64,000 nucleotides of DNA from Bacteroides faecalis. GTDB taxonomy: Bacteria; Bacteroidota; Bacteroidia; Bacteroidales; Bacteroidaceae. The position numbers were made by a program, and so were the translations under genes. The stretch lies in NCBI RefSeq assembly GCF_003865075.1, contig NZ_BHWB01000006.1, forward strand, positions 1-64,000, given 5' to 3'. The notes under the pieces were generated by a model. The model saw only the letters and a program-made list of their open reading frames with translations, did no database searches and was not told the DNA's origin. Positions within the stretch are counted from its first letter, which is position 1, and every line of letters begins with the position of its first letter. Shown here one piece after another: positions 21,138-28,851 of this stretch.

Positions 21138-23174
21138 TTACCAAATAGTTACCCGTTTATCTTCCGGTACAAACATAGAATCCTGTTCTGTGATATTGAA
21201 TGCTTCATACCATTTACCAATATGAGGCAGTGCTCCGTCTACACGCCATTTTCCCAATGAGTGAGGATCAAGTTTCGTTAAACGAAGGATTTCTTCAGGA
21301 CGGATATTTCCCGCCCACACATTAGCATAAGCCAGGAAGAAACGTTGCTCGGGAGTAAATCCATCCACAACTTCCAGCGGAGTTTGTTTCATAGCCTTTT
21401 TGAAGGCTTGGAAAGAGACTTGCAAACCTCCATGATCAGCAATATTCTCACCCAGAGTCAAACTACCGTTTGCATGTACACCTGGAGCGACCTCGATGCT
21501 ATCAAAGAAATTTACCATTACTTGCGCACGTTCATCAAACTTTTTAGCATCTTCTTCCGTCCACCAGTCTTTCAGATTTCCTTCTTTGTCATATTGACGT
21601 CCCTGATCGTCAAAGCCATGAGTCATTTCATGACCAATGACTACTCCGATAGCTCCATAATTAGCAGCATCGTCAGCATCCATATCAAAGAAAGGAGGTT
21701 GCAGGATAGCAGCCGGAAAACAGATTTCATTGGTAGTTGGATTATAATAAGCATTGACAGTCTGAGGAGTCATCAACCATTCATCCTTATCTACGGGCTT
21801 TCCGGCTTTAGAAATCATTTCGTTGAAATCCCACAGATTGGCACGTTCGATGTTCGCCCAATAAGAATCATCTTTTATCTCCAGCGCAGAGTAATCCTTC
21901 CATTTGTCAGGATAACCGATCTTTACATGGAAAGCTGCCAATTTATCCAATGCTTTCTCTTTGGTTGGTTCGCTCATCCATTCCAATTCTTTGATGCGTT
22001 CACCCAAAGAAGTCTGCAAGTTCTTAACCAGCATCACCATACGCTCTTTGGCAGCAGCAGGAAAATATTTCTCTACGTACATTTGTCCAACAACCTCACC
22101 AAGAGAACCATCTACCGTACTTACCGCACGTTTCCAACGAGGCTGTATTTCTTGTTTACCAGACATTGTTTTACCATAGAATTCAAAGTTCTGAGCTACA
22201 AAATCATCACTCAAATAACCGGCGGCAGCGTCTATCAGATTCCATTTCAGATATAGTTTCTGATCTTCAAGAGGTACGGTATCGATAATAGCCGTTACTT
22301 CTTTTATCGCGTCAGGCTGACAAACATTTACTTCTTTAATATCTTTCAATCCGGAATTTGTAAAATAAACATCCCAATTGAAAGTCGGAAAATCCTTTTT
22401 TAACTTTTCGATTTCCATCTTATTGTAGTTGGCATGGGGATCACGCAATTCAACCTGAGAGCGGGAAGCCTGTGCAAGGCGTGTTTCAATATTCATTACA
22501 GCAGTCACAGCTTTCTTTGCAGTAGCCTCATCATAACCTGCCAATTGGAACATCTTAGCAACATGTTCCTGATATTTATCACGAATCTTTTTGGTCTGTT
22601 CGTCATTTTCCAGGTAATAGTCACGTTGTCCCATTCCTAAACCTCCCTGATAAGTCTGAACAATATTCATGGAACTATTCATTTCGTCCGCACCTACATA
22701 AAGCATGAAATAAGGACGGATACCTTTCTTCTGAATTTCAGCAAGATATACATATATATCTTCTTTACCTTTAAGACCATCGATTTCAATCAGTTCTTCT
22801 TTGATAGGAGTAAAACCATCCTGATTTAGTTTCACGCTATCCATTGCAATGTTATAAAGGTCACCCACTTTCTGAGCTGCACTGCCCGGAACATTATCTT
22901 TCTTTGCGGCAAGTTCAGCAATCAATCCTTTCAACTGTTCCCGATTATTCTCGTTCAACATATCAAAAGATCCAAAACGTGAATACTCGTCTGTTAGCGG
23001 ATGAGCTTGTATCCAGCCTCCACAGGCATATTGATAAAAACTAGTACCCGGCAAAGCCGTAGTATCCAGATTCGCAAGGTCGATGCCAGATGCAAGCACC
23101 GCGCCTTTCTTACTATTACATCCAGTTGTCATAAGGCATACTGCAAGAATTGGTAAATACTTGGTTATTTTCAT
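21138..23174 (-). CDS. M13 family metallopeptidase lipoprotein (PepO/neprilysin-like)
   Basis: A 678-residue zinc endopeptidase of the neprilysin family. The start at 23174 (MKITKYLPILAV) gives a lipoprotein signal with lipobox MTTGC; an upstream ATG would add eight residues. The catalytic HEMTH motif (about residue 520) and the downstream ENIADHGG (third zinc ligand Glu plus Asp) are intact, as is NAYYNPTTNEICFPA, the substrate-binding segment. It is likely surface or periplasmic and degrades peptides. It lies 56 bp downstream of the ABC-F gene and is followed by an intrinsic terminator. Confidence 0.93.
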   Translation of the reverse strand: MKITKYLPILAVCLMTTGCNSKKGAVLASGIDLANLDTTALPGTSFYQYACGGWIQAHPLTDEYSRFGSFDMLNENNREQLKGLIAELAAKKDNVPGSAAQKVGDLYNIAMDSVKLNQDGFTPIKEELIEIDGLKGKEDIYVYLAEIQKKGIRPYFMLYVGADEMNSSMNIVQTYQGGLGMGQRDYYLENDEQTKKIRDKYQEHVAKMFQLAGYDEATAKKAVTAVMNIETRLAQASRSQVELRDPHANYNKMEIEKLKKDFPTFNWDVYFTNSGLKDIKEVNVCQPDAIKEVTAIIDTVPLEDQKLYLKWNLIDAAAGYLSDDFVAQNFEFYGKTMSGKQEIQPRWKRAVSTVDGSLGEVVGQMYVEKYFPAAAKERMVMLVKNLQTSLGERIKELEWMSEPTKEKALDKLAAFHVKIGYPDKWKDYSALEIKDDSYWANIERANLWDFNEMISKAGKPVDKDEWLMTPQTVNAYYNPTTNEICFPAAILQPPFFDMDADDAANYGAIGVVIGHEMTHGFDDQGRQYDKEGNLKDWWTEEDAKKFDERAQVMVNFFDSIEVAPGVHANGSLTLGENIADHGGLQVSFQAFKKAMKQTPLEVVDGFTPEQRFFLAYANVWAGNIRPEEILRLTKLDPHSLGKWRVDGALPHIGKWYEAFNITEQDSMFVPEDKRVTIW

Positions 23175-23230
23175 TGTGAATAATTTATTTATATTCAATT
23201 ATCATTTTTGTCTATCAACTTATCGTCATA

Positions 23231-25186
23231 TTAGCCTTTTACTCCTTCCAATTCCATCGAGACACGTTCCCATTCCTCGACAATATCGTCCAATTGTCGT
23301 TTCATTTTTTGATGTCGTTCGTAGAGTTGCATATCAGAAGCACCCTCAGGAGTTGCCATTTTTTCTTCCAGGATGGCAATCGCAGCTTCCGACTCTTCAA
23401 TAGACGATTCACATTCAGCGACTTGACGTTCAAGCTTTTTAATTTTCTTATTAAGTTCCTTTTGAGCTTCGTAGGATAGTTTGTTCTCAGAAGGCTGAGT
23501 TGTTTCCAATTCCGTTTCTTTGGAAGATGTCGTAGGTGAAGAAGAAAGAGATGCCCCTTTTTGAAGTTCATTCAGGCTATCAATCTTTTTCTTCTGAAGA
23601 AATTCGTAGATACCTCCCAAATGTTCACGTACTACACCACCACCAAATTCATAAACCTTAGTTACAAGCCCATCCAAGAAATCACGGTCGTGGCTGACAA
23701 CAATCACTGTTCCGTCAAAATCGCGAATGGCCTCTTTCAATACGTCTTTCGAACGCATATCAAGATGGTTGGTCGGTTCATCCAGAATCAGAAGATTTAC
23801 AGGTTCAAGCAGCAATTTAATCATAGCCAAACGAGTACGTTCACCTCCGGAAAGCACTTTCACCTTTTTATCGGAAGCTTCACCGCCAAACATGAAGGCA
23901 CCTAAGATATCACGTATTTTTAGACGGATGTCGCCTGTAGCAACATTATCAATCGTATCAAAGACATTCAGATTTTCATCCAACATTTGTGCTTGATTCT
24001 GCGCAAAGTAACCGATTTGTACATTATGACCAATTGTCAATTTACCATCAAAACCAATTTCATTCATAATGCACTTCACCAACGTAGATTTACCTTCACC
24101 ATTCTTACCGACGAACGCTATTTTCTCTCCACGATTGATTCGAAGATTTACATTTTGGAAAACAACATGTTCTCCATAAGCTTTTCGAACATCTTCACAT
24201 ATTACAGGATAACTTCCACTACGGCTAGCAGGAGGAAATTTCAAACGCAATGAGGAGTTATCTTCTTCATCAACCTCAATACGATCTATCTTCTCCAACT
24301 GTTTGATACGGCTCTGCACTTGCACCGCTTTTGTAGCTTTATATCGAAAGCGTTCAATAAAAGCTTCCGTATCTCCGATCTGCTTTTGTTGGTTCTCATA
24401 AGCACGAAGTTGCTGTTCACGACGTTCCTTCCTCAACACAACAAACTCATCATATTTCACTTTGTAGTCATAAATCTGTCCACAGGTGATTTCAATGGTA
24501 CGAGTAGTTACATTATTCAGAAAAGCGCGGTCATGGCTGACCAATACAACAGCATTGGCACGAGTTGCAAGAAAGTTCTCCAGCCATTGGATACTTTCGA
24601 TATCAAGATGGTTAGTAGGCTCATCAAGCAGAAGTACATCGGGACGGCGCAAAAGTAGTTTTGCCAATTCTATACGCATTCTCCACCCACCGGAAAATTC
24701 AGAAGTCGGACGTTGGAAGTCTCCCCTACTGAATCCTAGTCCAAGCAGAGTCCGTTCTATCTCTGCCTGATAATTTGTGCCTCCCATCATCAGGAAACGG
24801 TCATTCTCATGAGTAAAACGGTCTATTAACCGATGATATTCTTCTGAGTCATAGTCAGTCCTCTCGGCTAATTCCTGATTCATCTGTTCCAGTTGTGCCT
24901 GAAGTTTAAATATATTCTCAAAAGCTTGTTCTGCTTCTCCCATTACCGTACGGTTATCAGAGAGAATCATAACTTGTGGCAAATACCCTATTGTTACTTC
25001 TTTTGGAACAGCTATCGTTCCATGTGCCGGCATTTGCAAACCTGCTAAAATTTTCAGCATAGTCGATTTACCTGCACCATTTTTACCGACTAACGCAATA
25101 CGATCTTTTTTATTAATAACATAGCTAACGTCTTCGAATAACGGCGTTGCATTAAATTCTACTGATAATCCTTCTACTGAAATCAC
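23231..25186 (-). CDS. ABC-F family ATPase
   Basis: A 651-residue soluble protein with two tandem ABC ATPase domains and no membrane segments, typical of the ribosome-associated ABC-F group (Uup/YbiT/YheS type). Walker A motifs GKNGAGKS (~34-41) and GKNGEGKS (~360) are intact. So are the signatures FSGGWRMR and LSGGERTR and both LLLDEPTNHLD/LILDEPTNHLD Walker B motifs. The inter-domain linker has the ABC-F arm (RERREQQLRAYENQQ). The C-terminal ~100 residues are a charged coiled coil like that of Uup. A minus-strand TATCTTTG box (complement 25218-25225) lies 32 bp upstream. Confidence 0.94.
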   Translation of the reverse strand: MISVEGLSVEFNATPLFEDVSYVINKKDRIALVGKNGAGKSTMLKILAGLQMPAHGTIAVPKEVTIGYLPQVMILSDNRTVMGEAEQAFENIFKLQAQLEQMNQELAERTDYDSEEYHRLIDRFTHENDRFLMMGGTNYQAEIERTLLGLGFSRGDFQRPTSEFSGGWRMRIELAKLLLRRPDVLLLDEPTNHLDIESIQWLENFLATRANAVVLVSHDRAFLNNVTTRTIEITCGQIYDYKVKYDEFVVLRKERREQQLRAYENQQKQIGDTEAFIERFRYKATKAVQVQSRIKQLEKIDRIEVDEEDNSSLRLKFPPASRSGSYPVICEDVRKAYGEHVVFQNVNLRINRGEKIAFVGKNGEGKSTLVKCIMNEIGFDGKLTIGHNVQIGYFAQNQAQMLDENLNVFDTIDNVATGDIRLKIRDILGAFMFGGEASDKKVKVLSGGERTRLAMIKLLLEPVNLLILDEPTNHLDMRSKDVLKEAIRDFDGTVIVVSHDRDFLDGLVTKVYEFGGGVVREHLGGIYEFLQKKKIDSLNELQKGASLSSSPTTSSKETELETTQPSENKLSYEAQKELNKKIKKLERQVAECESSIEESEAAIAILEEKMATPEGASDMQLYERHQKMKRQLDDIVEEWERVSMELEGVKG

Positions 25187-25495
25187 TTCTGTCTCTGATT
25201 AATAAGATTTTGGACTGCAAAGATAACGCATCCCTGCGGAAAAAGCACCTAATAGATGAAAAAGAAAGTTGTTGGTAAATAAAAAAAGGGTTTATTCATC
25301 GTCATATACCCTCTCTTTTACATTAACCTGTAACTTATAAAATCATTTTCAGTATCCAAAAGTTGTTGGAATCATAAAGTTACTACAATAATAACTTTCC
25401 TAAGAGTATTCTATACTTCATTTACATAATTGAATCTCCTTTTGACAAAAAACTAATTAAATGTTAGTAAATTATTGAATAAAACGACGCATGTG

Positions 25496-25527
25496 TTTGT
25501 ATCTATCAAATATTATTTGTTTCTTTG
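25496..25527 (+). promoter_or_regulatory. candidate promoter of the S24 regulator
   Basis: TTTG at 25496-25499 is followed, after 20 bp, by TTTCTTTG (25520-25527), which matches TAnnTTTG at all but one position. Predicted transcription starts near 25534, about 64 nt before the ATG. Confidence 0.5.
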
Positions 25528-25545
25528 CATTAAAAGAAGTATTTG

Positions 25546-25561
25546 GCGTATGCAAACACGC
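25546..25561. promoter_or_regulatory. candidate operator dyad GCGT-N8-ACGC
   Basis: GCGTATGCAAACACGC has 4-bp complementary ends around an 8-bp centre and lies just after the predicted start of the S24 regulator transcript. A related element (CGCATGTGTTTG) occurs at 25488-25499 across the -33 region. This arrangement suggests autorepression; it is inference from position and symmetry. Confidence 0.4.
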
Positions 25562-25597
25562 TAACTAATCATATAACCTCATTAAACAAATGTAAGT

Positions 25598-26362
25598 ATG
25601 GAAGGCTGGGAAAGAGTAAAATACATTATGGAAACCGAAGGATACAACAAAAATTCCTTCAGTACCGCTATCGGCATGAGTAGTAATGTGACTATCACTC
25701 GTTTAGTCAATGAAAAAAGAAGTCCTTCAAGGGCTACTTGCCAAAAAATAATCGATAAGTTTCCGCAATACAGTTATGACTGGTTATTTTCCGGAACAGG
25801 AGATATGTATGCAAAGAAAGAGCCAGAGAGCACTAACTCTACTATTTCAACTGAAGAAGGAAATAAAAATCCCAATCTTTTTGTCTCTCCCAATGCCCAT
25901 CGCCTGGATACAACAGGATTCATGAACGTGCCTTTAGTACATGTCCGCGCCCAGTGTGGATATTTAAACGGATACAACGATGAGGGGTATATGGAAAGCC
26001 TTCCCAATTTGCCGGTCATTGTAGACCGGACTTACCACGGTAAGTATATGCTTTTTGAAGCAGAAGGAGATAGCATGGATAACGGTACCAAAGAATCCAT
26101 CTGCGATGGAGACATCGTATTAGCAAGAGAAATACAACGGGATTTATGGAGATACAGACTTCACATCAACGACTGGTATTTCATCATCGTCCACCGGACG
26201 GAAGGTATTGCCATCAAACAGATTATAGACCATGATGTGGAGCATGGTATCATCACTTGTCATTCACTCAATGATATGTTCAGAGATTACAAAATTTATC
26301 TTGACGAAGTAGAGGAACTATACAATCTGATTAAAATCGTAGATAGAAGTGCACGATTATAA
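25598..26362 (+). CDS. HTH/S24 (LexA/CI-like) transcriptional regulator
   Basis: A 254-residue regulator with an N-terminal XRE-type helix-turn-helix (~1-65; MSSNVTITRLVNEKRSPS) and a C-terminal S24 peptidase-like domain (~105-245). The catalytic pair appears as S159 (EGDSMDNG) and K207 (IAIKQII). The expected cleavage dipeptide is C120-G121 within VRAQCGYLNGY. Ala-Gly is usual in LexA, but UmuD is cut at Cys-Gly, so cleavage is possible. It could be a stress-induced repressor or a prophage-type regulator in domesticated form; no phage genes are nearby. Its stop is 4 bp from the stop of the convergent HU-like gene. Confidence 0.88.
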   Translation: MEGWERVKYIMETEGYNKNSFSTAIGMSSNVTITRLVNEKRSPSRATCQKIIDKFPQYSYDWLFSGTGDMYAKKEPESTNSTISTEEGNKNPNLFVSPNAHRLDTTGFMNVPLVHVRAQCGYLNGYNDEGYMESLPNLPVIVDRTYHGKYMLFEAEGDSMDNGTKESICDGDIVLAREIQRDLWRYRLHINDWYFIIVHRTEGIAIKQIIDHDVEHGIITCHSLNDMFRDYKIYLDEVEELYNLIKIVDRSARL

Positions 26363-26366
26363 CAGT

Positions 26367-26978
26367 TTACTCCATCACTTTCGCATAGACTATTTGCTTC
26401 CCGCTGCCATAGCGCATCAGTACTCCGCGTTCAATAAAGGTATTCAACTCCTTAAGAGCGGATCTTTTGTCACACCCCGTTAGCTGACAATAGTCAGCAC
26501 GGGTCAGACAGGGATTTTTCTTCAGATAAGTATTAACTATTTCCAAACACTCTTCCTCATTACGTTTGACCTTTTTTCCGGGACGAGTGAATGATTTTCC
26601 ACGTTCGAGCCTCATCTGTCCACGCACTTGTTTTTTAAATTGGCTACTTACACGAAAATTAATATTCTTCAATTGAATGGACTGTGCCCGCACATCGCTC
26701 TTTTTCATCACAGGAGGTCCTTGCAAGGATACTGAGAAGTAACCCATATCTCCCATCTCTACAATCCACCCTTCAGCAAGTAAATCCCTCAACTCATTTT
26801 GAAAAGATTGCAGAGCACCCGACAACATACTACGACTCATTCCTGTAAACAAATGAACACGATCCAGAAATTCATCTTGATCGATAGTTCCCTTAAAAAC
26901 GACCCGAGGATGAAGAGGTTGTTCCTCTCCTGTCTTTTGAATATCCGGCGTTTCATAAAGATCATAATGCATGCTCAT
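26367..26978 (-). CDS. HU-like DNA-binding protein with C-terminal winged-helix region
   Basis: A 203-residue protein of the HU/IHF-like family widespread in Bacteroidota. The N-terminal ~125 residues contain the HU-like fold (GTIDQDEFLDRVHLFTGMSRS, EGWIVEMGDMGYFSVSL) but lack the classical DNA-wrapping arm sequence. Residues ~140-203 (CLTRADYCQLTGCDKRSALKELNTF) look like a winged helix, giving two DNA-contacting parts. Start may be Met1 (26978) or Met3 (26972). A highly ordered repeat array lies 84-158 bp upstream inside the predicted leader, suggesting self-regulation. Function is not established. Confidence 0.8.
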   Translation of the reverse strand: MSMHYDLYETPDIQKTGEEQPLHPRVVFKGTIDQDEFLDRVHLFTGMSRSMLSGALQSFQNELRDLLAEGWIVEMGDMGYFSVSLQGPPVMKKSDVRAQSIQLKNINFRVSSQFKKQVRGQMRLERGKSFTRPGKKVKRNEEECLEIVNTYLKKNPCLTRADYCQLTGCDKRSALKELNTFIERGVLMRYGSGKQIVYAKVME

Positions 26979-27061
26979 ACTTACTAACGTTTTTTATAGG
27001 TATCTCTAAATAATTACTTCCCTATCCGGAAGTAGTCAATTTACTAATTCTAATTCATTTA

Positions 27062-27136
27062 ACTATATTATACTTTCCAGAACACTATAGTTGAACGATA
27101 AGAACACTATAGTTATTTTTCCGTTCAACTATAGTG
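27062..27136. promoter_or_regulatory. phased array of four ACTATAGT-type dyads, 22-bp period
   Basis: The palindrome ACTATAGT occurs at 27084-27091, 27106-27113 and 27128-27135. A 7/8 match (ACTATATT) lies at 27062-27069. All four are exactly 22 bp apart, about two helical turns. The outer two perfect copies also belong to a 15-bp perfect inverted repeat (CACTATAGTTGAACG 27083-27097 with complement 27122-27136). The array follows the -7 box of the HU-like gene, so it lies in its leader. A cooperative operator or a leader RNA hairpin are both possible. Confidence 0.75.
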
Positions 27137-27157
27137 ATTCGAATTAGCATTAGTATA

Positions 27158-27165
27158 CAAAGGTA
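27158..27165 (-). promoter_or_regulatory. -7 box of the HU-like gene
   Basis: A perfect minus-strand TACCTTTG (complement CAAAGGTA). No TTG lies 19-21 bp upstream. Predicted transcription begins near 27151, just before the phased dyad array. Confidence 0.55.
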
Positions 27166-27179
27166 ATAAGATTAGGGAG

Positions 27180-27233
27180 AAAAAGAAATAAAAATAGCGT
27201 AGAAATGCTTAGTATTCGCACTATCTACGCTAT
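27180..27233 (-). terminator. intrinsic terminator of the nucleotidyltransferase gene
   Basis: On the minus strand ATAGCGTAGA pairs perfectly with TCTACGCTAT (27194-27203 and 27224-27233). A T-rich run follows (complement of AAAAAGAAATAAAAA). It lies about 60 bp after the stop codon. Confidence 0.75.
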
Positions 27234-27295
27234 ATATCTAAATTAGCAAGAGTTCCATTAGCTTATCGGCTGGATTTTCAGCTAGTTACAAGCTA

Positions 27296-28207
27296 TTAAA
27301 ACAATTTAGCAGGATATTCTCCAGCATCTACCAATGCCTGGATTTTATCAACTACACTCTGACGGTCTTCCGGATAAGTTACACCAAACCATTTGCTAGT
27401 AGTATCCAATACTTCTACAGTTGCAGTTCCATCATTAATCAATTTATCCACCATTAATGGAATGAAGAATTCACTCTTCAAGTTCTCCATATTTTTCGGA
27501 TCACTCAAGAAAGACTTGAAAAATTCTTCACTATATGGGAAATAATCAGGAGTAAAGCCCCAGAAATTCATACTTACCGGAGTCGTATCAGGAGTAGCAA
27601 CCCACTCACCATTATCATCAATATACTTCACTTTACCGTCAATACGTTGAATCTTAGTACGTTCTACTACGGAAGTCAGCAAGTGGTTAGAATCTGTACT
27701 GCAAATTCCACGAGATACAGTACCGCTTTCACTCAATGTATTTCCCACACGAAAACCTACCATTGAATAAACATTCTTTGAACCCTCCGGAAGGGCTGAA
27801 AGGAATTTACCCATTACCTGGAAAGAATCGCGTCCGTAGAAGTCATCACAGTTAATCACAGCAAACGGCTCTTTAATCACATCAGCACCCATCATTACAG
27901 CATGATTTGTGCCCCAAGGCTTTGTGCGATCTGCCGGACAAGTAAAGCCTTCAGGAAGATCATTAATAGACTGGAACACCAGTTCACATGGAATATGGCC
28001 TTCGTATTTGGAAATAATTTTATCACGGAAGTCCTTTTCAAAATCTTTGCGGATCACAAATACAAGTTTGCCAAATCCGGCGTTGATGGCGTCATAAATA
28101 GAATAATCCATAATAGTCTCGCCATTAGGACCTAGCCCGTCCAATTGCTTCAAGCCACCATAACGGCTACCCATACCGGCTGCCAATAAGAATAAAGTTG
28201 GTTTCAT
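27296..28207 (-). CDS. sugar-phosphate nucleotidyltransferase family protein
   Basis: A 303-residue cytoplasmic enzyme with the GT-A-like nucleotidyltransferase fold. The N-terminal LAAGMGSRYGGLKQLDGLGPNGETI is the NTP-binding signature loop, and VINCDDFYGRDSF carries the metal-binding Asp. PWGTNHAVMMG resembles the Q/T-x-P-x-G-x-A-x-A segment of glucose-1-phosphate uridylyl- and thymidylyltransferases. The exact nucleotide and sugar cannot be read from the sequence. It is monocistronic, with a TACATTTG box (complement 28260-28267) 53 bp upstream that abuts the inverted-repeat element. Confidence 0.82.
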   Translation of the reverse strand: MKPTLFLLAAGMGSRYGGLKQLDGLGPNGETIMDYSIYDAINAGFGKLVFVIRKDFEKDFRDKIISKYEGHIPCELVFQSINDLPEGFTCPADRTKPWGTNHAVMMGADVIKEPFAVINCDDFYGRDSFQVMGKFLSALPEGSKNVYSMVGFRVGNTLSESGTVSRGICSTDSNHLLTSVVERTKIQRIDGKVKYIDDNGEWVATPDTTPVSMNFWGFTPDYFPYSEEFFKSFLSDPKNMENLKSEFFIPLMVDKLINDGTATVEVLDTTSKWFGVTYPEDRQSVVDKIQALVDAGEYPAKLF

Positions 28208-28275
28208 AATTTGTGTAATATTAAAAAGTTAGTGATGTCATCGGCATCAGTTTCTGCTGCAAATGTACAAAAAAT

Positions 28276-28850
28276 GTTCTTTCTTTTGTCTTGAAACAAA
28301 AGAAAGAACCAAAGAAAAATTCAAGACTTACTTTTTTCTCCTACTCACTCCCTTCACTATGCTAAAGGGCAGAAACTCGCTACGCTCAAACAGTCTGCCC
28401 TTTTTAACGCTTCGTTACGGTCCCTCGCTTAACGGAGAAAAAAGTAGGTCGGAGACCATGCGGCGTATAAGGCTATACAAATAAAAAAGGGGAAGGAGAA
28501 GAAGAGTATGCGAAAGGTAGGGGAGCACGAACTGATATAAATTGGGAATCTATGCAAAATAAAGAGATATACAAGATAAAAAGATATACAAAATGGAAAA
28601 GAAGATAAATGATATATTATACAGAATGTAAAAACATGCCAAAAGCATCTATACAACGAACATGCCGAAAGGTTCTCCGGCCTCGTTTTTCCGAGGTCAA
28701 GCGCAGGTTTTTCATCGGGCGTTAAGAAGGGCAGACTGTTTGAGCATAGCGAGTTTCTGCCCTTTAGCTCGAGGGAATACCGGAGTAACCGGAAAAACGC
28801 AGCCTTGAATTTTCTTTGGTTCTTTCTTTGTCTTGAAACAAAGAAAGAAC
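28276..28850. repeat. ~575-bp inverted-repeat-bounded intergenic element
   Basis: The ends (28276-28325 and 28804-28850) are near-perfect inverted repeats. Each contains its own hairpin GTTCTTTC(T)TTTGT / ACAAAAGAAAGAAC around TTGA. Inside, a second 47-bp inverted repeat (28364-28410 and 28719-28765) has only two mismatches. The core encodes no transposase. The layout resembles a non-autonomous (MITE-like) or REP-like intergenic element. The right end touches the tamL stop codon (28852), so its hairpin could terminate the envelope operon. The core (28440-28680) holds no recognised gene. Confidence 0.7.
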
Positions 28851-28851
28851 A

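Larger units (their letters stand above)
25187..25597. other. intergenic region between ABC-F and S24 regulator genes
   Basis: A 411-bp AT-rich divergent region. It contains the ABC-F -7 box (complement 25218-25225) and the candidate promoter and operator of the S24 regulator, listed separately. No ORF or RNA gene is recognised in the middle part (25260-25490). Confidence 0.5.

Noticed and set aside
21345..22256. 303-codon plus-strand ORF
   Set aside because: It lies wholly inside the M13 peptidase gene on the opposite strand, which has intact catalytic motifs; codon content of the shadow frame is not protein-like.
28263..28484. 73-codon plus-strand ORF upstream of the nucleotidyltransferase
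   Set aside because: It is translated from the inverted-repeat element (LETKERTKEKFK is encoded by the terminal hairpin) and has no gene features.
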